64,000 nucleotides of DNA, taken from positions 1,736,001-1,800,000 of the forward strand of contig NZ_CP113065.1 in NCBI RefSeq assembly GCF_026625825.1, in the 5' to 3' direction. The notes below the pieces were generated by a model. That model saw only the letters and a list, made by a program, of their open reading frames with translations, searched no databases and was not told the DNA's origin. The stretch comes from Pseudoxanthomonas sp. SL93. Its GTDB lineage: Bacteria; Pseudomonadota; Gammaproteobacteria; Xanthomonadales; Xanthomonadaceae. Positions 1 through 8,155 of the stretch are shown piece by piece. The translations under genes were made by a program, and so were the position numbers. Within the stretch, counting starts at the first letter, position 1, and each line of letters begins with the position of its first letter.

Positions 1-142
1 CATCACGCCACCTTATTCGGAATCGTGGCAGGTTGAACGCCCGCGTCGTCCGGTACCGGCCAGCCGCCTGTCGAATTCCGCCACCGTCGTTCGTCGCGTT
101 CAGGAAGGCGTCATTCCCGGCGCCGACAACCCGGAGAGTTCC

Positions 143-880
143 ATGCCTTACATCGACGGATTCGTGGCCGCCGTGCCGACGGCCAACAAGCAGAAATTCA
201 TCGACCACGCCAACGCTGGCGATGCAGTGTTCATCGACCATGGCGCCACGCGCGTGCTGGAGTGCTGGGGTGACGACGTGCCGCATGGCAAGGTCACCGA
301 CTTCCATCGTGCCGTGCAGGCCAAGGACGACGAGACGGTGGTGTTCTCGTGGATCGAGTGGCCCGACAAGGCCAGCCGCGACAACGGCATGGCCGCGGCG
401 ATGAAGGACCCGCGGTTGAGCCCGGGCACCAATCCCATGCCTTTCGACGGCACGCGCCTGATCTATGGCGGCTTCGCCCCGACCGTGGAACTCGGCAGCC
501 CGTCCGCGCCCACCAGCTACGTGGACGGCTTCATCCTGCCCGCGCCCACGGCGGGCAAGCAGGCCTTCACCGACTACGCGAACACCTTCGACGCCATCTT
601 CATGGGCTATGGCGCGACACGCATCATCGAGGGCTGGGGCGACGATGTGCCCGAAGGCAAGGTCACCGACTTCCGCAAGGCCGTGCAGGCGAAGGAAGAC
701 GAGACGGTCGCGTTTTCGTGGGTGGAATGGCCTGACAAGGCCACCCGCGATGCCGGCATGAAGAAGATGATGGAAGACCCCCGCATGGATCCCTCCAATC
801 CCGACAACCCGCCGATGCCGTTCGACGGCCCGCGCATGGTGTTCGGAGGATTCGCGCCCGTGGTGGCCCTGCAGAAGTAG
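143..880 (+). CDS. Tandem-duplicated DUF1428 family protein
   Basis: This 245-residue protein consists of two DUF1428 domains in tandem, about residues 1-115 and 125-240. Each copy carries the same landmarks: Y[IV]DGF near its start, then GDDVP.GKVTDF, and ETV.FSW.EWPDKA in the middle. DUF1428 proteins are normally single domains of roughly 115-120 residues with the dimeric alpha/beta-barrel (ferredoxin-like) fold, so this looks like an internal duplication that gives a built-in dimer. No catalytic function is established for the family. The start is set by CGGAGAG shortly before the ATG. No signal peptide or membrane segment is visible, so a cytoplasmic location is likely. The gene converges on the M20-like gene across a short hairpin. 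The family call is strong and the function is unknown. Confidence 0.88.
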   Translation: MPYIDGFVAAVPTANKQKFIDHANAGDAVFIDHGATRVLECWGDDVPHGKVTDFHRAVQAKDDETVVFSWIEWPDKASRDNGMAAAMKDPRLSPGTNPMPFDGTRLIYGGFAPTVELGSPSAPTSYVDGFILPAPTAGKQAFTDYANTFDAIFMGYGATRIIEGWGDDVPEGKVTDFRKAVQAKEDETVAFSWVEWPDKATRDAGMKKMMEDPRMDPSNPDNPPMPFDGPRMVFGGFAPVVALQK

Positions 881-898
881 GCCGCGCTGCGATGGCAT

Positions 899-919
899 GG
901 CCCGCCGTCGTGGCGGGCC
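899..919. terminator. Hairpin between convergent genes
   Basis: A perfect 8-bp inverted repeat (GGCCCGCC, loop GTCGT, GGCGGGCC) lies between the stop of the DUF1428 gene at 880 and the stop of the convergent M20-like gene at 940. There is no T-tract on either side, so it is only a probable bidirectional transcription barrier. Confidence 0.45.
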
Positions 920-939
920 GTGCGCATCGCATCACCGCT

Positions 940-2505
940 TCACGGCGCTTCCGACAGCGCGTGCAGGATGTCCACGTAGGACTTCTCGATGTCGGCCAGC
1001 CCCGCCGCCTTCACGCCCTCCGCGGGATGCAGCAGCATGAATTCGTCGGGTGCGTGCGCGCCCGTCCCGTAACCCAGTCCACCGAACACGAACGGCAGGC
1101 CCAGCGTGCGCGTGAACTGGTGGAACGGCGCGCTGCCCGCCAGCCATGGCGATACGCGCGTCTTCGCCCCGTACTTGTTCATTACGCCCAGCATCGCCTG
1201 CACGAGTGGCGCTTCGACCGAGGTCGATGCCGCGGGATAGCCGGACATCGGCCGCACGACGACGTCCTTGAACCCGTTCGCATCCAGGTGCGCACGGATC
1301 ATCCGGTAAGCGTCGTCAGGCTCCAGGCCTGGCGGCAACCGGGAATCGATCTTGGCGGTGGCGATGTGCGGCAGGATGGTCTTGGTGCCTTCGCCTGTGT
1401 AACCGCTCCAGAGGCCGTTGATGTTGAGGGTCGGGTCGTACAGGTTGCGCACGATCGCTTCGCGGCCACTCAGTCCGTCGATCCAGTGCGACACGCCGAG
1501 GCTGCGCTGCATGGTGCTGTCGTCGGCCTCGGCCGCCAGCGTGTTGATCAGCCGCTGCTGTTCCGCCGCCGGCGCCTTCACCGGTGCGTAGTAACCGGGA
1601 ATGGTGATGGTGTTGCCATCGGGCGTGGTCATCGAGGCGATGGCCTGCACCAGCCGCAGCGTGGGCGAATCCACCAGCGACTTCAACGATCCGTGGACCT
1701 CCGCCTTGGCGGGACCGCCCCACGCGCCACCCTTCGATTCCAGTTCGAAGTAGACGATGCCCTTCACGCCCAGGTTGAGCGATGCCGAGCCATCGGGCCG
1801 CTGGATGTTCATCGGGAAGAACGCGCCATCGGCCTTGCGCAACCGCTCGACCCACGGCTCGATGACCTTGCCGAAGTTGGGCGAACCCAGTTCTTCCTCG
1901 CCCTCGGCGACCACGTACAGGTTCACCGGCAGCGTGCCGTTGGTCTTGATCATCGCGTCCAGCGCATTGAGGAACGCGCGTTGCGGGCCCTTCTGGTTGG
2001 TCGCGCCACGCGCCATCAGCACCGTGCCGCGCTCGTGCTTGACCAGGGATCCGGCGAACGGGTCATCGATCTGCCAGTTGTCCTCCACCGGCTGCACGTC
2101 GTACATCATGTAGACCACGAGCGTCTTCTCGGCACCCGCGTCGTAATAGCCCAGCACGCCCGGATGCCCGGGCGTTTTCACCAGCCGCACTTCGGCGAAG
2201 CCCAGCGCGCGCAGGTCGTCGGCGACCAGGTTCGCCATCGCGTCGATGCCGTCGTCCTGCGCGCTGATGGAACGCTGCCTCACCCAGCGCTGCAGGTTCG
2301 CGATATGCGCATCCATGTCCGCGTCGATGCGGGCGTACACCGCATCGTGCCTGCCCGCGTAGGCGGGTACGCGGGAGGCATCGAAGCGTTCCGTCGTGGA
2401 CCAGTCGTACAGGGGCCGCGGCGAATCAGCGGCATGGGCAGACAGCGCGGTCGCGCACGACAGCGCAAGCGCAAGACTGGACGACACTACACGCAGGCTG
2501 GACAT
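940..2505 (-). CDS. M20-family peptidase homologue with altered metal-binding residues, secreted
   Basis: This 521-residue protein starts with a signal peptide (about residues 1-25, ending SAHA) and has the M20 dipeptidase/carboxypeptidase architecture: peptidase domain, inserted dimerisation domain, then the rest of the peptidase domain. The motif positions are recognisable but several ligands are changed. The usual HYDVQP motif reads MYDVQP (Met134 for His). The usual TDDKG reads TNQKG (Asn170 for the bridging Asp). The ISD-type Asp is replaced around FFPMN (232). The glutamate pair E204/E205 and a C-terminal AHAPDE histidine remain. A di-zinc hydrolase of the normal type is therefore doubtful. 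The protein may be a subfamily with another chemistry, or a pseudoenzyme. The second of two adjacent ATGs was chosen because GGGAG lies 5 nt before it. Confidence 0.82.
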   Translation of the reverse strand: MSSLRVVSSSLALALSCATALSAHAADSPRPLYDWSTTERFDASRVPAYAGRHDAVYARIDADMDAHIANLQRWVRQRSISAQDDGIDAMANLVADDLRALGFAEVRLVKTPGHPGVLGYYDAGAEKTLVVYMMYDVQPVEDNWQIDDPFAGSLVKHERGTVLMARGATNQKGPQRAFLNALDAMIKTNGTLPVNLYVVAEGEEELGSPNFGKVIEPWVERLRKADGAFFPMNIQRPDGSASLNLGVKGIVYFELESKGGAWGGPAKAEVHGSLKSLVDSPTLRLVQAIASMTTPDGNTITIPGYYAPVKAPAAEQQRLINTLAAEADDSTMQRSLGVSHWIDGLSGREAIVRNLYDPTLNINGLWSGYTGEGTKTILPHIATAKIDSRLPPGLEPDDAYRMIRAHLDANGFKDVVVRPMSGYPAASTSVEAPLVQAMLGVMNKYGAKTRVSPWLAGSAPFHQFTRTLGLPFVFGGLGYGTGAHAPDEFMLLHPAEGVKAAGLADIEKSYVDILHALSEAP

Positions 2506-2647
2506 CATCACTCCCGGTTGGTCACGATGGTCGAACCATACACGAGGCGGCTCGCATGGATTGCGACGTGAACCAGCGCCTGCTGCGTCCACTACGTCGC
2601 GCTCAGAAGAAGGAATCTCCCAGCTGGCCCGGCGTCTCGCCGACGGG

Positions 2648-3571
2648 CTAGCGCCTTTCTGCCCCCGTGGCGTCCTGGCGCGGCGGATCCTTGCACGCCG
2701 GGGGCCACGCAGCATCGGCTCCCGGCGCCAGGTCAACGAGGAAGAACTCGCCCGACGCGGCGTCGTGGGCCTGGGCGAAGAGCAGTCGGTTTCCGTCGGG
2801 CGACAACAGGGGGCCCACCTGGAAGACGTCATCGCGCGCAGGTACGCGACCGCGTTCGCGCCACGCGTCACCGTCGCGGTCGTACACGTAAAGGTGCGAG
2901 CGCTCGCCACGGTTGGCCACCACCACCAGCACGCGCCCATCGCGTGCGAGGTCGGCTTCGTACTCGTCGCCGGGGGTATTGACGGGCGCCGGCAACGGAG
3001 CCACGTCCCATTCTCCGCCGTCGCGGGGCGTGGCGAAGTAGAGATCGCGGCCTCCCAGGCCACCCGGACGGTGCGAACCGAACAGCAGGCGTCCGTCCGC
3101 CTGCGGACGCGGCAGCAGCTCCGTCTGAGGCGTGTTGACGGGTGCGGGAAGTCGCTCCGGTTCACCCCAACCTCCGTCCGCCCTGCGCGCGACGCGCCAG
3201 ATATCCAGGTCACCCGAGGTCGTGCGGTCACTCGCGTAGTAGAGCCAGGCGCCGTCCGGGCTGTACGCGGGATCGGTCTCCAGTGCGTTCGCCGGGCCCG
3301 CGAACGCGGGCTCGCGTGGGCTACCCCACTGCGCGCCGTCGCAGCGTGAGATCAGCAGCCGGTAACGATCGAACGCGGGCGGTGCACGGAAGAAGGCCAG
3401 CTCACGACCGTCGGGAGAAAACACCGGCGAGGACTCATACTGGTCGGTGGACAGCGCCGGGGGCGTCCAGCGCACGGGGGCCGCGGGTCCTTCGCTATCC
3501 GGCACGGACGCCGCGCGGGACGTGGCCGCGAGCAACACGCATGGAAGCAGCGACAGCAGACGTATCGACAC
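2648..3571 (-). CDS. Secreted TolB-like (PD40) beta-propeller protein
   Basis: This is a predicted exported protein of 307 residues built from PD40/WD40-like repeats. Typical repeat signatures are SSPVFSPDGRELAFF, PAYSPDGAWLYYAS, PRPQADGRLLFGS and GPLLSPDGNRLLFA, which together suggest a six-bladed TolB-type propeller. The start chosen is a GTG at 3571: AGGGAGG lies 6 nt upstream, and the following residues form a clean signal peptide (SIRLLSLLPCVLLAATSRAA). An ATG further upstream in frame has no ribosome site and would bury this signal. Such propellers usually mediate protein or glycan contacts in the periplasm, and no enzymatic residues can be named. It lies upstream of, and co-oriented with, the M20-like gene, with about 140 bp between them, so co-transcription is possible. 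Confidence 0.85.
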   Translation of the reverse strand: MSIRLLSLLPCVLLAATSRAASVPDSEGPAAPVRWTPPALSTDQYESSPVFSPDGRELAFFRAPPAFDRYRLLISRCDGAQWGSPREPAFAGPANALETDPAYSPDGAWLYYASDRTTSGDLDIWRVARRADGGWGEPERLPAPVNTPQTELLPRPQADGRLLFGSHRPGGLGGRDLYFATPRDGGEWDVAPLPAPVNTPGDEYEADLARDGRVLVVVANRGERSHLYVYDRDGDAWRERGRVPARDDVFQVGPLLSPDGNRLLFAQAHDAASGEFFLVDLAPGADAAWPPACKDPPRQDATGAERR

Positions 3572-3672
3572 GGTGGACCTCCCTGGATCAGGTGCGACCC
3601 TAAGGTCCGGACGAGGCGGCATGTAGTGAGCATTCCGCAACCCTGCCTTGAGCATGTTTCAACGGAGGCCGC

Positions 3673-4503
3673 TCAGTCCTCGACCCGCCGCAGACGTTGT
3701 GGAATCTTCCGGCGCGGTGCCTGCGCCTCCCGCTCGTCCATCTCGCGCACGCGCCGGCCGGCCTCGCGGATGAGGTCCGGCAACAGGTGCGTTTCAGGCA
3801 GGTGCTTCCAGTACTTCTGCGGCATTTCCTGCCGCATCATCCGCGTGTTGAGGCGTGCGGGATTGAAGATATTGGCGTAGTACGTGCGCCACAGCGCGTC
3901 CTCGGCATCATCGGTGGGTGCATCGGCGCGTTGCGCGCCCTCGCCTGCCCACAGCTGCGCACCGTCCCACTGCACGCTGCGATAAGGCGTGAGGATGGCC
4001 CACCGCATGCCGGCGAAGCGGCGCATGAAGAACGGCGCAACGCGATCGACGATGAAGTGGTCCGGCTCGAACCAGGCCAGGTAAGTGTCGTCCTCGCCAT
4101 CCACCTGCCGGAAGCGCACGAACGCCTTCATCTTGTGCGTATCGCGCCGGACCGCCTGCGCCCAGCGGTTCGCACGATGCACGTCGGCGTCGGTGGCACG
4201 GTCCAGCAGTGCGCGCTCGCCGTTGCCGATGCGCCAGAGCAGGCGATAGAGCAGCGCGTGCCGGCCGGCATCGCGATGGCACAGCACCGACGCGGCGAAC
4301 GCCATGAAGTCCACCGGCACCGACAGGCCCGTCCGCTGCACCGGCTGGTCGATCACGGAGGCGCCCCCCAGCAGTTCGCCCTGCGCATCGGCCTGCCATT
4401 CCACCGACTCCGGCGGAAGCTGCGCCTCCCAGGCGTGGCGCGCCTGCGTGCGCCAGGCATCCAGGTCCCAGGCCGGCGTCACCGTCGCGCGGAACATCGA
4501 CAT
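3673..4503 (-). CDS. DUF4130 / TIGR03915-type putative DNA metabolism protein
   Basis: This 276-residue protein matches the TIGR03915 family (DUF4130). Family landmarks visible are LLYRLLWRIGNGE, RDTHKMKAFVRFR, YLAWFEPDHFIVDRVAPFFMRRFAGMRWAIL split over residues about 140-175, and a C-terminal YYANIFNPARLNTRMMRQEMPQKYW segment. In many bacteria this domain is either encoded beside a radical-SAM protein, as here, or fused to a UdgX-like uracil-DNA glycosylase. No glycosylase domain is present in this copy. It starts only 3 nt after the stop of the radical-SAM gene, so the two are almost certainly co-translated. The family is assigned to DNA repair or modification largely from such associations, and its biochemistry is uncertain. 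Confidence 0.9.
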   Translation of the reverse strand: MSMFRATVTPAWDLDAWRTQARHAWEAQLPPESVEWQADAQGELLGGASVIDQPVQRTGLSVPVDFMAFAASVLCHRDAGRHALLYRLLWRIGNGERALLDRATDADVHRANRWAQAVRRDTHKMKAFVRFRQVDGEDDTYLAWFEPDHFIVDRVAPFFMRRFAGMRWAILTPYRSVQWDGAQLWAGEGAQRADAPTDDAEDALWRTYYANIFNPARLNTRMMRQEMPQKYWKHLPETHLLPDLIREAGRRVREMDEREAQAPRRKIPQRLRRVED

Positions 4504-4506
4504 GCG

Positions 4507-5760
4507 TCAGCCGAACAGATCAGCCTGGCGCGGCGCCGGCGCCAGTTCGCGGCGCAGGCGCGCCGGATCGTCGAGGCGCTGGCGCGGGTGGTGGTCCAGC
4601 AGCACCACGAACGGCAGCACCTTCTGCAGCGGCGCGCGCAACCGGGCCAGGTCGGCGACGCGCAGCCGGCCCTGCCGGCGCGAGTCGACGATGCGCTGCA
4701 CGTTGCGTGCACCCAGGCCGGGCACGCGCAGCAGCATCTCGCGTGGCGCGGTGTTGAGATCGACCGGGAACCGGTCCGGATGCCGCAGCGCCCAGGCAAG
4801 CTTGGGGTCGATGTCCAGGTCCAGCATGCCGCCGCCCTGCGGGCCGCTATCGCCGACAATCTCCTGCACGTCGAAACCGTAGAACCGCAGCAGCCAGTCC
4901 GCCTGGTACAGGCGATGCTCGCGCAGCAGCGGGGGCGCCCGCAGCGGGAGCTGCGTGGACGCGTCGGGAATGGGGCTGAAGGCGGAGTAGTACACGCGAC
5001 GCATGCGGAACCGGCTGTACAGCGCATCGCTGGCGACCAGGATCGCGCGGTCATCCGCGGCGTCGGCGCCCACGATCATCTGCGTGCTCTGCCCGGCTGG
5101 CGCGAACTTCGGCGGACGCTTGCGCTTGGGCTGCGCCTCCTGACGGGAGGGCTTCGCCGCCAGGATGCGCGTGTGCAACTCGCCCATCGCATCGCGGATG
5201 CCCTGGGCCTGCTTCTGCGGCGCCAGCTGCTTCAGCCCCTCTTCCGTCGGCAGCTCCACGTTGATGCTTAGCCGGTCCGCATAACGGCCGGCGGCGGCGA
5301 GCAGCTCCGGCGAGGCCTCCGGAATGGTCTTCAGGTGGATGTAGCCGGCGAAACGGTGATCCTCGCGCAGGCTGCGCGCGACCTCCACCAACTGCTCCAT
5401 GGTGTAGTCGCCGTTGCGGATGATGCCGCTGGAGAGGAACAGACCCTCGATGTAGTTGCGCTTGTAGAACTCCAGCGTCAGCCGCACCACCTCGGCGGTG
5501 GCAAAGCGCGCGCGCGGCACGTTGCTGGAAACGCGGTTGACGCAGTAGGCGCAGTCGTAGATGCAGAAATTTGTCAGCAGGATCTTCAGCAGCGACACGC
5601 AGCGCCCGTCCGGCGTGTACGAGTGGCAGATGCCCATGCCTTCGGTGCTGCCGATGCCGCCCTTGCCCAGCGAATTCCGCTTGCCTGCGCCGCTGGACGC
5701 ACACGATGCGTCGTACTTCGCCGCATCGGCCAGGATCGCCAGCTTTTCCTTGAGTTGCAT
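4507..5760 (-). CDS. Putative DNA modification/repair radical SAM protein (TIGR03916-like)
   Basis: This 417-residue protein has the radical-SAM cysteine motif CIYDCAYC (CxxxCxxC), expected to bind a 4Fe-4S cluster and S-adenosylmethionine. A C-terminal helix-hairpin-helix segment (VPGLGARNVQRIVDSRR, about residues 330-360) resembles DNA-binding HhH motifs. Two further cysteines at the N-terminus (YDASCASSG) and one in ICHSYTPDG are typical of this family. It is the first gene of a two-gene unit with the DUF4130 protein 3 nt downstream, an arrangement widely conserved in bacteria. A role in repairing or modifying a damaged base is inferred from domain content and partner. The substrate is unknown. 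Confidence 0.92.
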   Translation of the reverse strand: MQLKEKLAILADAAKYDASCASSGAGKRNSLGKGGIGSTEGMGICHSYTPDGRCVSLLKILLTNFCIYDCAYCVNRVSSNVPRARFATAEVVRLTLEFYKRNYIEGLFLSSGIIRNGDYTMEQLVEVARSLREDHRFAGYIHLKTIPEASPELLAAAGRYADRLSINVELPTEEGLKQLAPQKQAQGIRDAMGELHTRILAAKPSRQEAQPKRKRPPKFAPAGQSTQMIVGADAADDRAILVASDALYSRFRMRRVYYSAFSPIPDASTQLPLRAPPLLREHRLYQADWLLRFYGFDVQEIVGDSGPQGGGMLDLDIDPKLAWALRHPDRFPVDLNTAPREMLLRVPGLGARNVQRIVDSRRQGRLRVADLARLRAPLQKVLPFVVLLDHHPRQRLDDPARLRRELAPAPRQADLFG

Positions 5761-5944
5761 GCGGCCATTCTAGCCAGCCACATCTCCCGATGTGAGACGG
5801 CGTGCACCCCGCGATGTTCAGCATCGTGATGCCGCGTGCCCACCCGGTGCGGTGGTATCCGCGCGGATGGATCACCGTGTCGATCCATGGCACCGTGGTT
5901 CGTCGTCATGACAACGCCTGCCCATACCGACTGGAGAAACCGCC

Positions 5945-6538
5945 ATGACCCGCTTCCGCCTGCCCGTCGTGCTCGCCCTCGCTTTCGCCACGGCTGCCGC
6001 CAGTGCCGCCGAACAGGTCTATGTGCTGGAACCCGGCCACACCTTCCCCAGTTTCGAGGCGGACCACATGGGCATGTCCACGTGGCGCGGCAAGTTCAAC
6101 CGCAGCCGCGGCGAGGTGCGGATCGACCGCGAACGCGGCACCGGCCAGGTGGAGGTGACCATCGACGCCCGCAGCGTGGATTTCGGGCTGGATGCGCTGA
6201 ACGAATGGGCGGTGGGCGAGCAGTTCTTCGATACCGCGAAATACCCGGAAGCCACCTATCGCGGCACGCTGGTCGAATTCCGCGAGGGTGCCCCGACGAA
6301 GGTGGAAGGCGAACTCACCCTGCATGGCGTCACCCGTCCCCTGGCCCTGACCATCGACCGCTTCAAGTGCCAGCCGCATCCGCTGCACAAGCGCGACTGG
6401 TGCGGCGCCGATGCACACGCGGTGTTCGACCGCAGCCAGTTCGGCCTGGACGCGGGCAAGGACTACGGCTTCGACATGAACGTCACCCTGCGCATCCAGG
6501 TGGAAGCCGATATCCGCGTGGACGCGGCAGCGAAATAG
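5945..6538 (+). CDS. YceI family periplasmic lipid-binding-like protein
   Basis: This is a secreted protein of 197 residues with a clear signal peptide (MTRFRLPVVLALAFATAAASAA) and the YceI beta-barrel signature: the HTFPSFEADHMG opening, FNRSRGEVRIDRERGTGQVEV, and a mid-protein FFDTAKYPEATYRGT. YceI proteins form a lipocalin-like barrel that binds polyisoprenoids or related amphiphiles in the periplasm, so transport or storage of an isoprenoid is the family-based expectation. The ATG is preceded by CTGGAG at good spacing. It is transcribed divergently from the radical-SAM gene and converges on the small DUF4124 gene. No operon partner such as cytochrome b561 is present. Confidence 0.93.
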   Translation: MTRFRLPVVLALAFATAAASAAEQVYVLEPGHTFPSFEADHMGMSTWRGKFNRSRGEVRIDRERGTGQVEVTIDARSVDFGLDALNEWAVGEQFFDTAKYPEATYRGTLVEFREGAPTKVEGELTLHGVTRPLALTIDRFKCQPHPLHKRDWCGADAHAVFDRSQFGLDAGKDYGFDMNVTLRIQVEADIRVDAAAK

Positions 6539-6584
6539 CAGGCACGCATCCGGTGGGTACGGCCCAGCGCATGGGGGACGATGC

Positions 6585-6992
6585 CTACCTGCACGCCTCG
6601 GACACGGATTTCTCGACGGCCTGCATGAAGTCGTAGTCGCGGTTCATGCTGGGGTCCTGGCGGGCGCTGTCCCGCACGTGCCGCGCCCGCTCGCAGGCCT
6701 CCGGACCGGGCGCACGCACCGAACTGATCAGCGTGGCGCCCAGCGTGGAATCCTGTGCGTTCCTGGCACGCATGTACTGGCGGTCCTGGTCGACCCGTTG
6801 TTCGGCCACGCGCCGCGCGTAGTTGTCGCGCGACGGGTTGGTCGATGCATTCCAGCGCTTTTCTTCCGGGCCGTCGGGGCACGGGATGGACTGGTAGACC
6901 GTGCCGAGCTTGGCATCCTTGCACTTGTAGACCGCCTGCGCCGATGCCGGCAGCGCCAGCACGGCGAGGGCCGCGGCGAACATCCTGACCAT
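6585..6992 (-). CDS. Secreted DUF4124 domain protein
   Basis: This protein of about 135 residues begins with a signal peptide (MVRMFAAALAVLALPASAQA) followed at once by a DUF4124-type segment, AVYKCKDAKLGTVYQSIPCP, with its two conserved cysteines about 14 residues apart. The rest is charged and likely helical, ending with a Cys-Arg pair. DUF4124 proteins are small envelope proteins common in Xanthomonadaceae, and their role is not known. The start was placed at the ATG just before the hydrophobic signal, with GGAAG upstream. An alternative start 9 nt inside (MFAAAL) is also possible. The gene converges on yceI, and no functional partner is evident. Confidence 0.82.
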   Translation of the reverse strand: MVRMFAAALAVLALPASAQAVYKCKDAKLGTVYQSIPCPDGPEEKRWNASTNPSRDNYARRVAEQRVDQDRQYMRARNAQDSTLGATLISSVRAPGPEACERARHVRDSARQDPSMNRDYDFMQAVEKSVSEACR

Positions 6993-7060
6993 GGGGCTTC
7001 CCGTAAAAACCGGGAAGGTTACACGACGCGGCGCCACCCCAGGCGCGGTGCCCGCGAACG

Positions 7061-7079
7061 GCCGGGCTGCATGCCCGGC
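7061..7079 (-). terminator. GC hairpin downstream of the 38-residue gene
   Basis: A perfect 7-bp stem (GCCGGGC, loop TGCAT, GCCCGGC) lies about 20 bp past the stop of the small basic gene at 7098-7214. No U-tract follows, so terminator function is plausible only. Confidence 0.4.
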
Positions 7080-7097
7080 ACGGACCTTGCCGAGGGA

Positions 7098-7214
7098 TCA
7101 GACCGGCGCAAAGCCGCGGGTCGCCTTCTTCTCGCTCTTTTCCGCGCGCTTTTCCTTCATCGTCTTCGCAGGCTTCTTCTTCTGCTCTTTCTTCTTGTCC
7201 AGGCCTTTGGCCAT
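7098..7214 (-). CDS. Small lysine-rich basic protein (38 aa)
   Basis: The open frame encodes 38 residues beginning MAKGLDKKKEQKKKPAKTMK and ending GFAPV, with about 40 percent Lys/Arg and clustered KKK runs. The ATG has GGGAG about 9 nt upstream and is followed by a normal stop, so it is probably a genuine small gene. Similar tiny MAKG-type basic proteins are widespread as hypothetical proteins in gammaproteobacteria, and nucleic-acid or ribosome association is a guess from charge alone. It stands alone between the DUF4124 gene and the SDR gene, with a hairpin downstream. Confidence 0.7.
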   Translation of the reverse strand: MAKGLDKKKEQKKKPAKTMKEKRAEKSEKKATRGFAPV

Positions 7215-7313
7215 TTCATGCACTCCCAGGGTCGTTGCGACCATCCCGAGCATGACACATCCGGCCGCCCGCCGCGGTGACGGGCGCAGTTTGGCCCGGC
7301 GCGCGCATCGGTG

Positions 7314-8057
7314 TCAGCGCGTGGCGGCCAAGGCCACCGCATCCGCCCCCGCCGGGAAATGCAGTTGCCCCGTGGTGTCGTTCGCGGCACGCCACACGCC
7401 CGCGGCGACGTCGGCCCCGGTGGTCACCGCCGTCAGGCTGCCCAACCCGGCAAACACGCGTTGGGCGAAGGGTTCGTAGGCCTCTGGAATCAGGCCCTGC
7501 ATGCGCTGCTGGCCGTTGGCGGTGAACCGGGTGGAAGGACCATAGCCGGGCTGTACCAGCTTGACCCGCACATCGAAGGCCCCGAGTTCGTGTGCCAGCG
7601 ATGCGCTGAAGCCTTCGACGGCGGTCTTGCTGGCGGTGTACGCGGCCACCAGCGGGAACGGTGCCAGCGTCGTGCTGGAGGTGACGTTCACGATGATGCC
7701 TGCCCTGCGCTGGCGGAACTGCGGGATGACGGCGTGGCACATGGCCATCAGTCCGAAGGTGTTGGTCTCGAAGACCGCGCGCACAGTGGCCATGGGCGTG
7801 GCTTCGAATGCACCGAACAGGCCGATGCCGGCGTTGTTGACGAGCACGTCGATGGGACCGGCGGCGTCGACCGCGTGGGCGATGCTTTCGGGGCGGGTGA
7901 CATCCAGCGCGAGCAGGCGCAGGCGTGGCGACGGCGGCAGCAGGTCTTCGCGCGGATCCCGCTGGGTGGCGATGACGCGCCAGCCCTGCGCGAGGAAGTG
8001 GCGCGCGGTTTCCAGGCCGTAGCCGGACGAGCAGCCGGTGATCAGGACGGTCTTCAT
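7314..8057 (-). CDS. SDR family NAD(P)-dependent oxidoreductase
   Basis: This is a classical short-chain dehydrogenase/reductase of 247 residues. The N-terminal cofactor motif is TGCSSGYG (TGxxxGxG), NNAG appears near residue 80, and the catalytic YTASK (YxxxK) sits near residue 145 after a serine strand (NVTSST). No signal peptide is present, so the enzyme should be cytoplasmic. The start ATG at 8057 has CGGAG upstream; longer in-frame extensions have no support. It is divergent from an AraC-type regulator 98 bp away, the usual layout where the regulator controls the oxidoreductase. The substrate cannot be read from sequence. Confidence 0.93.
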   Translation of the reverse strand: MKTVLITGCSSGYGLETARHFLAQGWRVIATQRDPREDLLPPSPRLRLLALDVTRPESIAHAVDAAGPIDVLVNNAGIGLFGAFEATPMATVRAVFETNTFGLMAMCHAVIPQFRQRRAGIIVNVTSSTTLAPFPLVAAYTASKTAVEGFSASLAHELGAFDVRVKLVQPGYGPSTRFTANGQQRMQGLIPEAYEPFAQRVFAGLGSLTAVTTGADVAAGVWRAANDTTGQLHFPAGADAVALAATR

Positions 8058-8155
8058 TGCGTTCTCCGGGGTGAGTTGACTCGGCGGGAACGATAGGCCA
8101 GCCTTCCCGGATGATCGATAACGCATCGTCCTGTTTGTTTTAGCCAGCGTCCGGA

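Noticed and set aside
892..2571. A 559-codon plus-strand open frame opposite the M20-like gene
   Set aside because: It is the antisense shadow expected in high-GC DNA. Its translation has no recognisable domain and is rich in Arg/His, while the opposite strand encodes a clear protein with a signal peptide.
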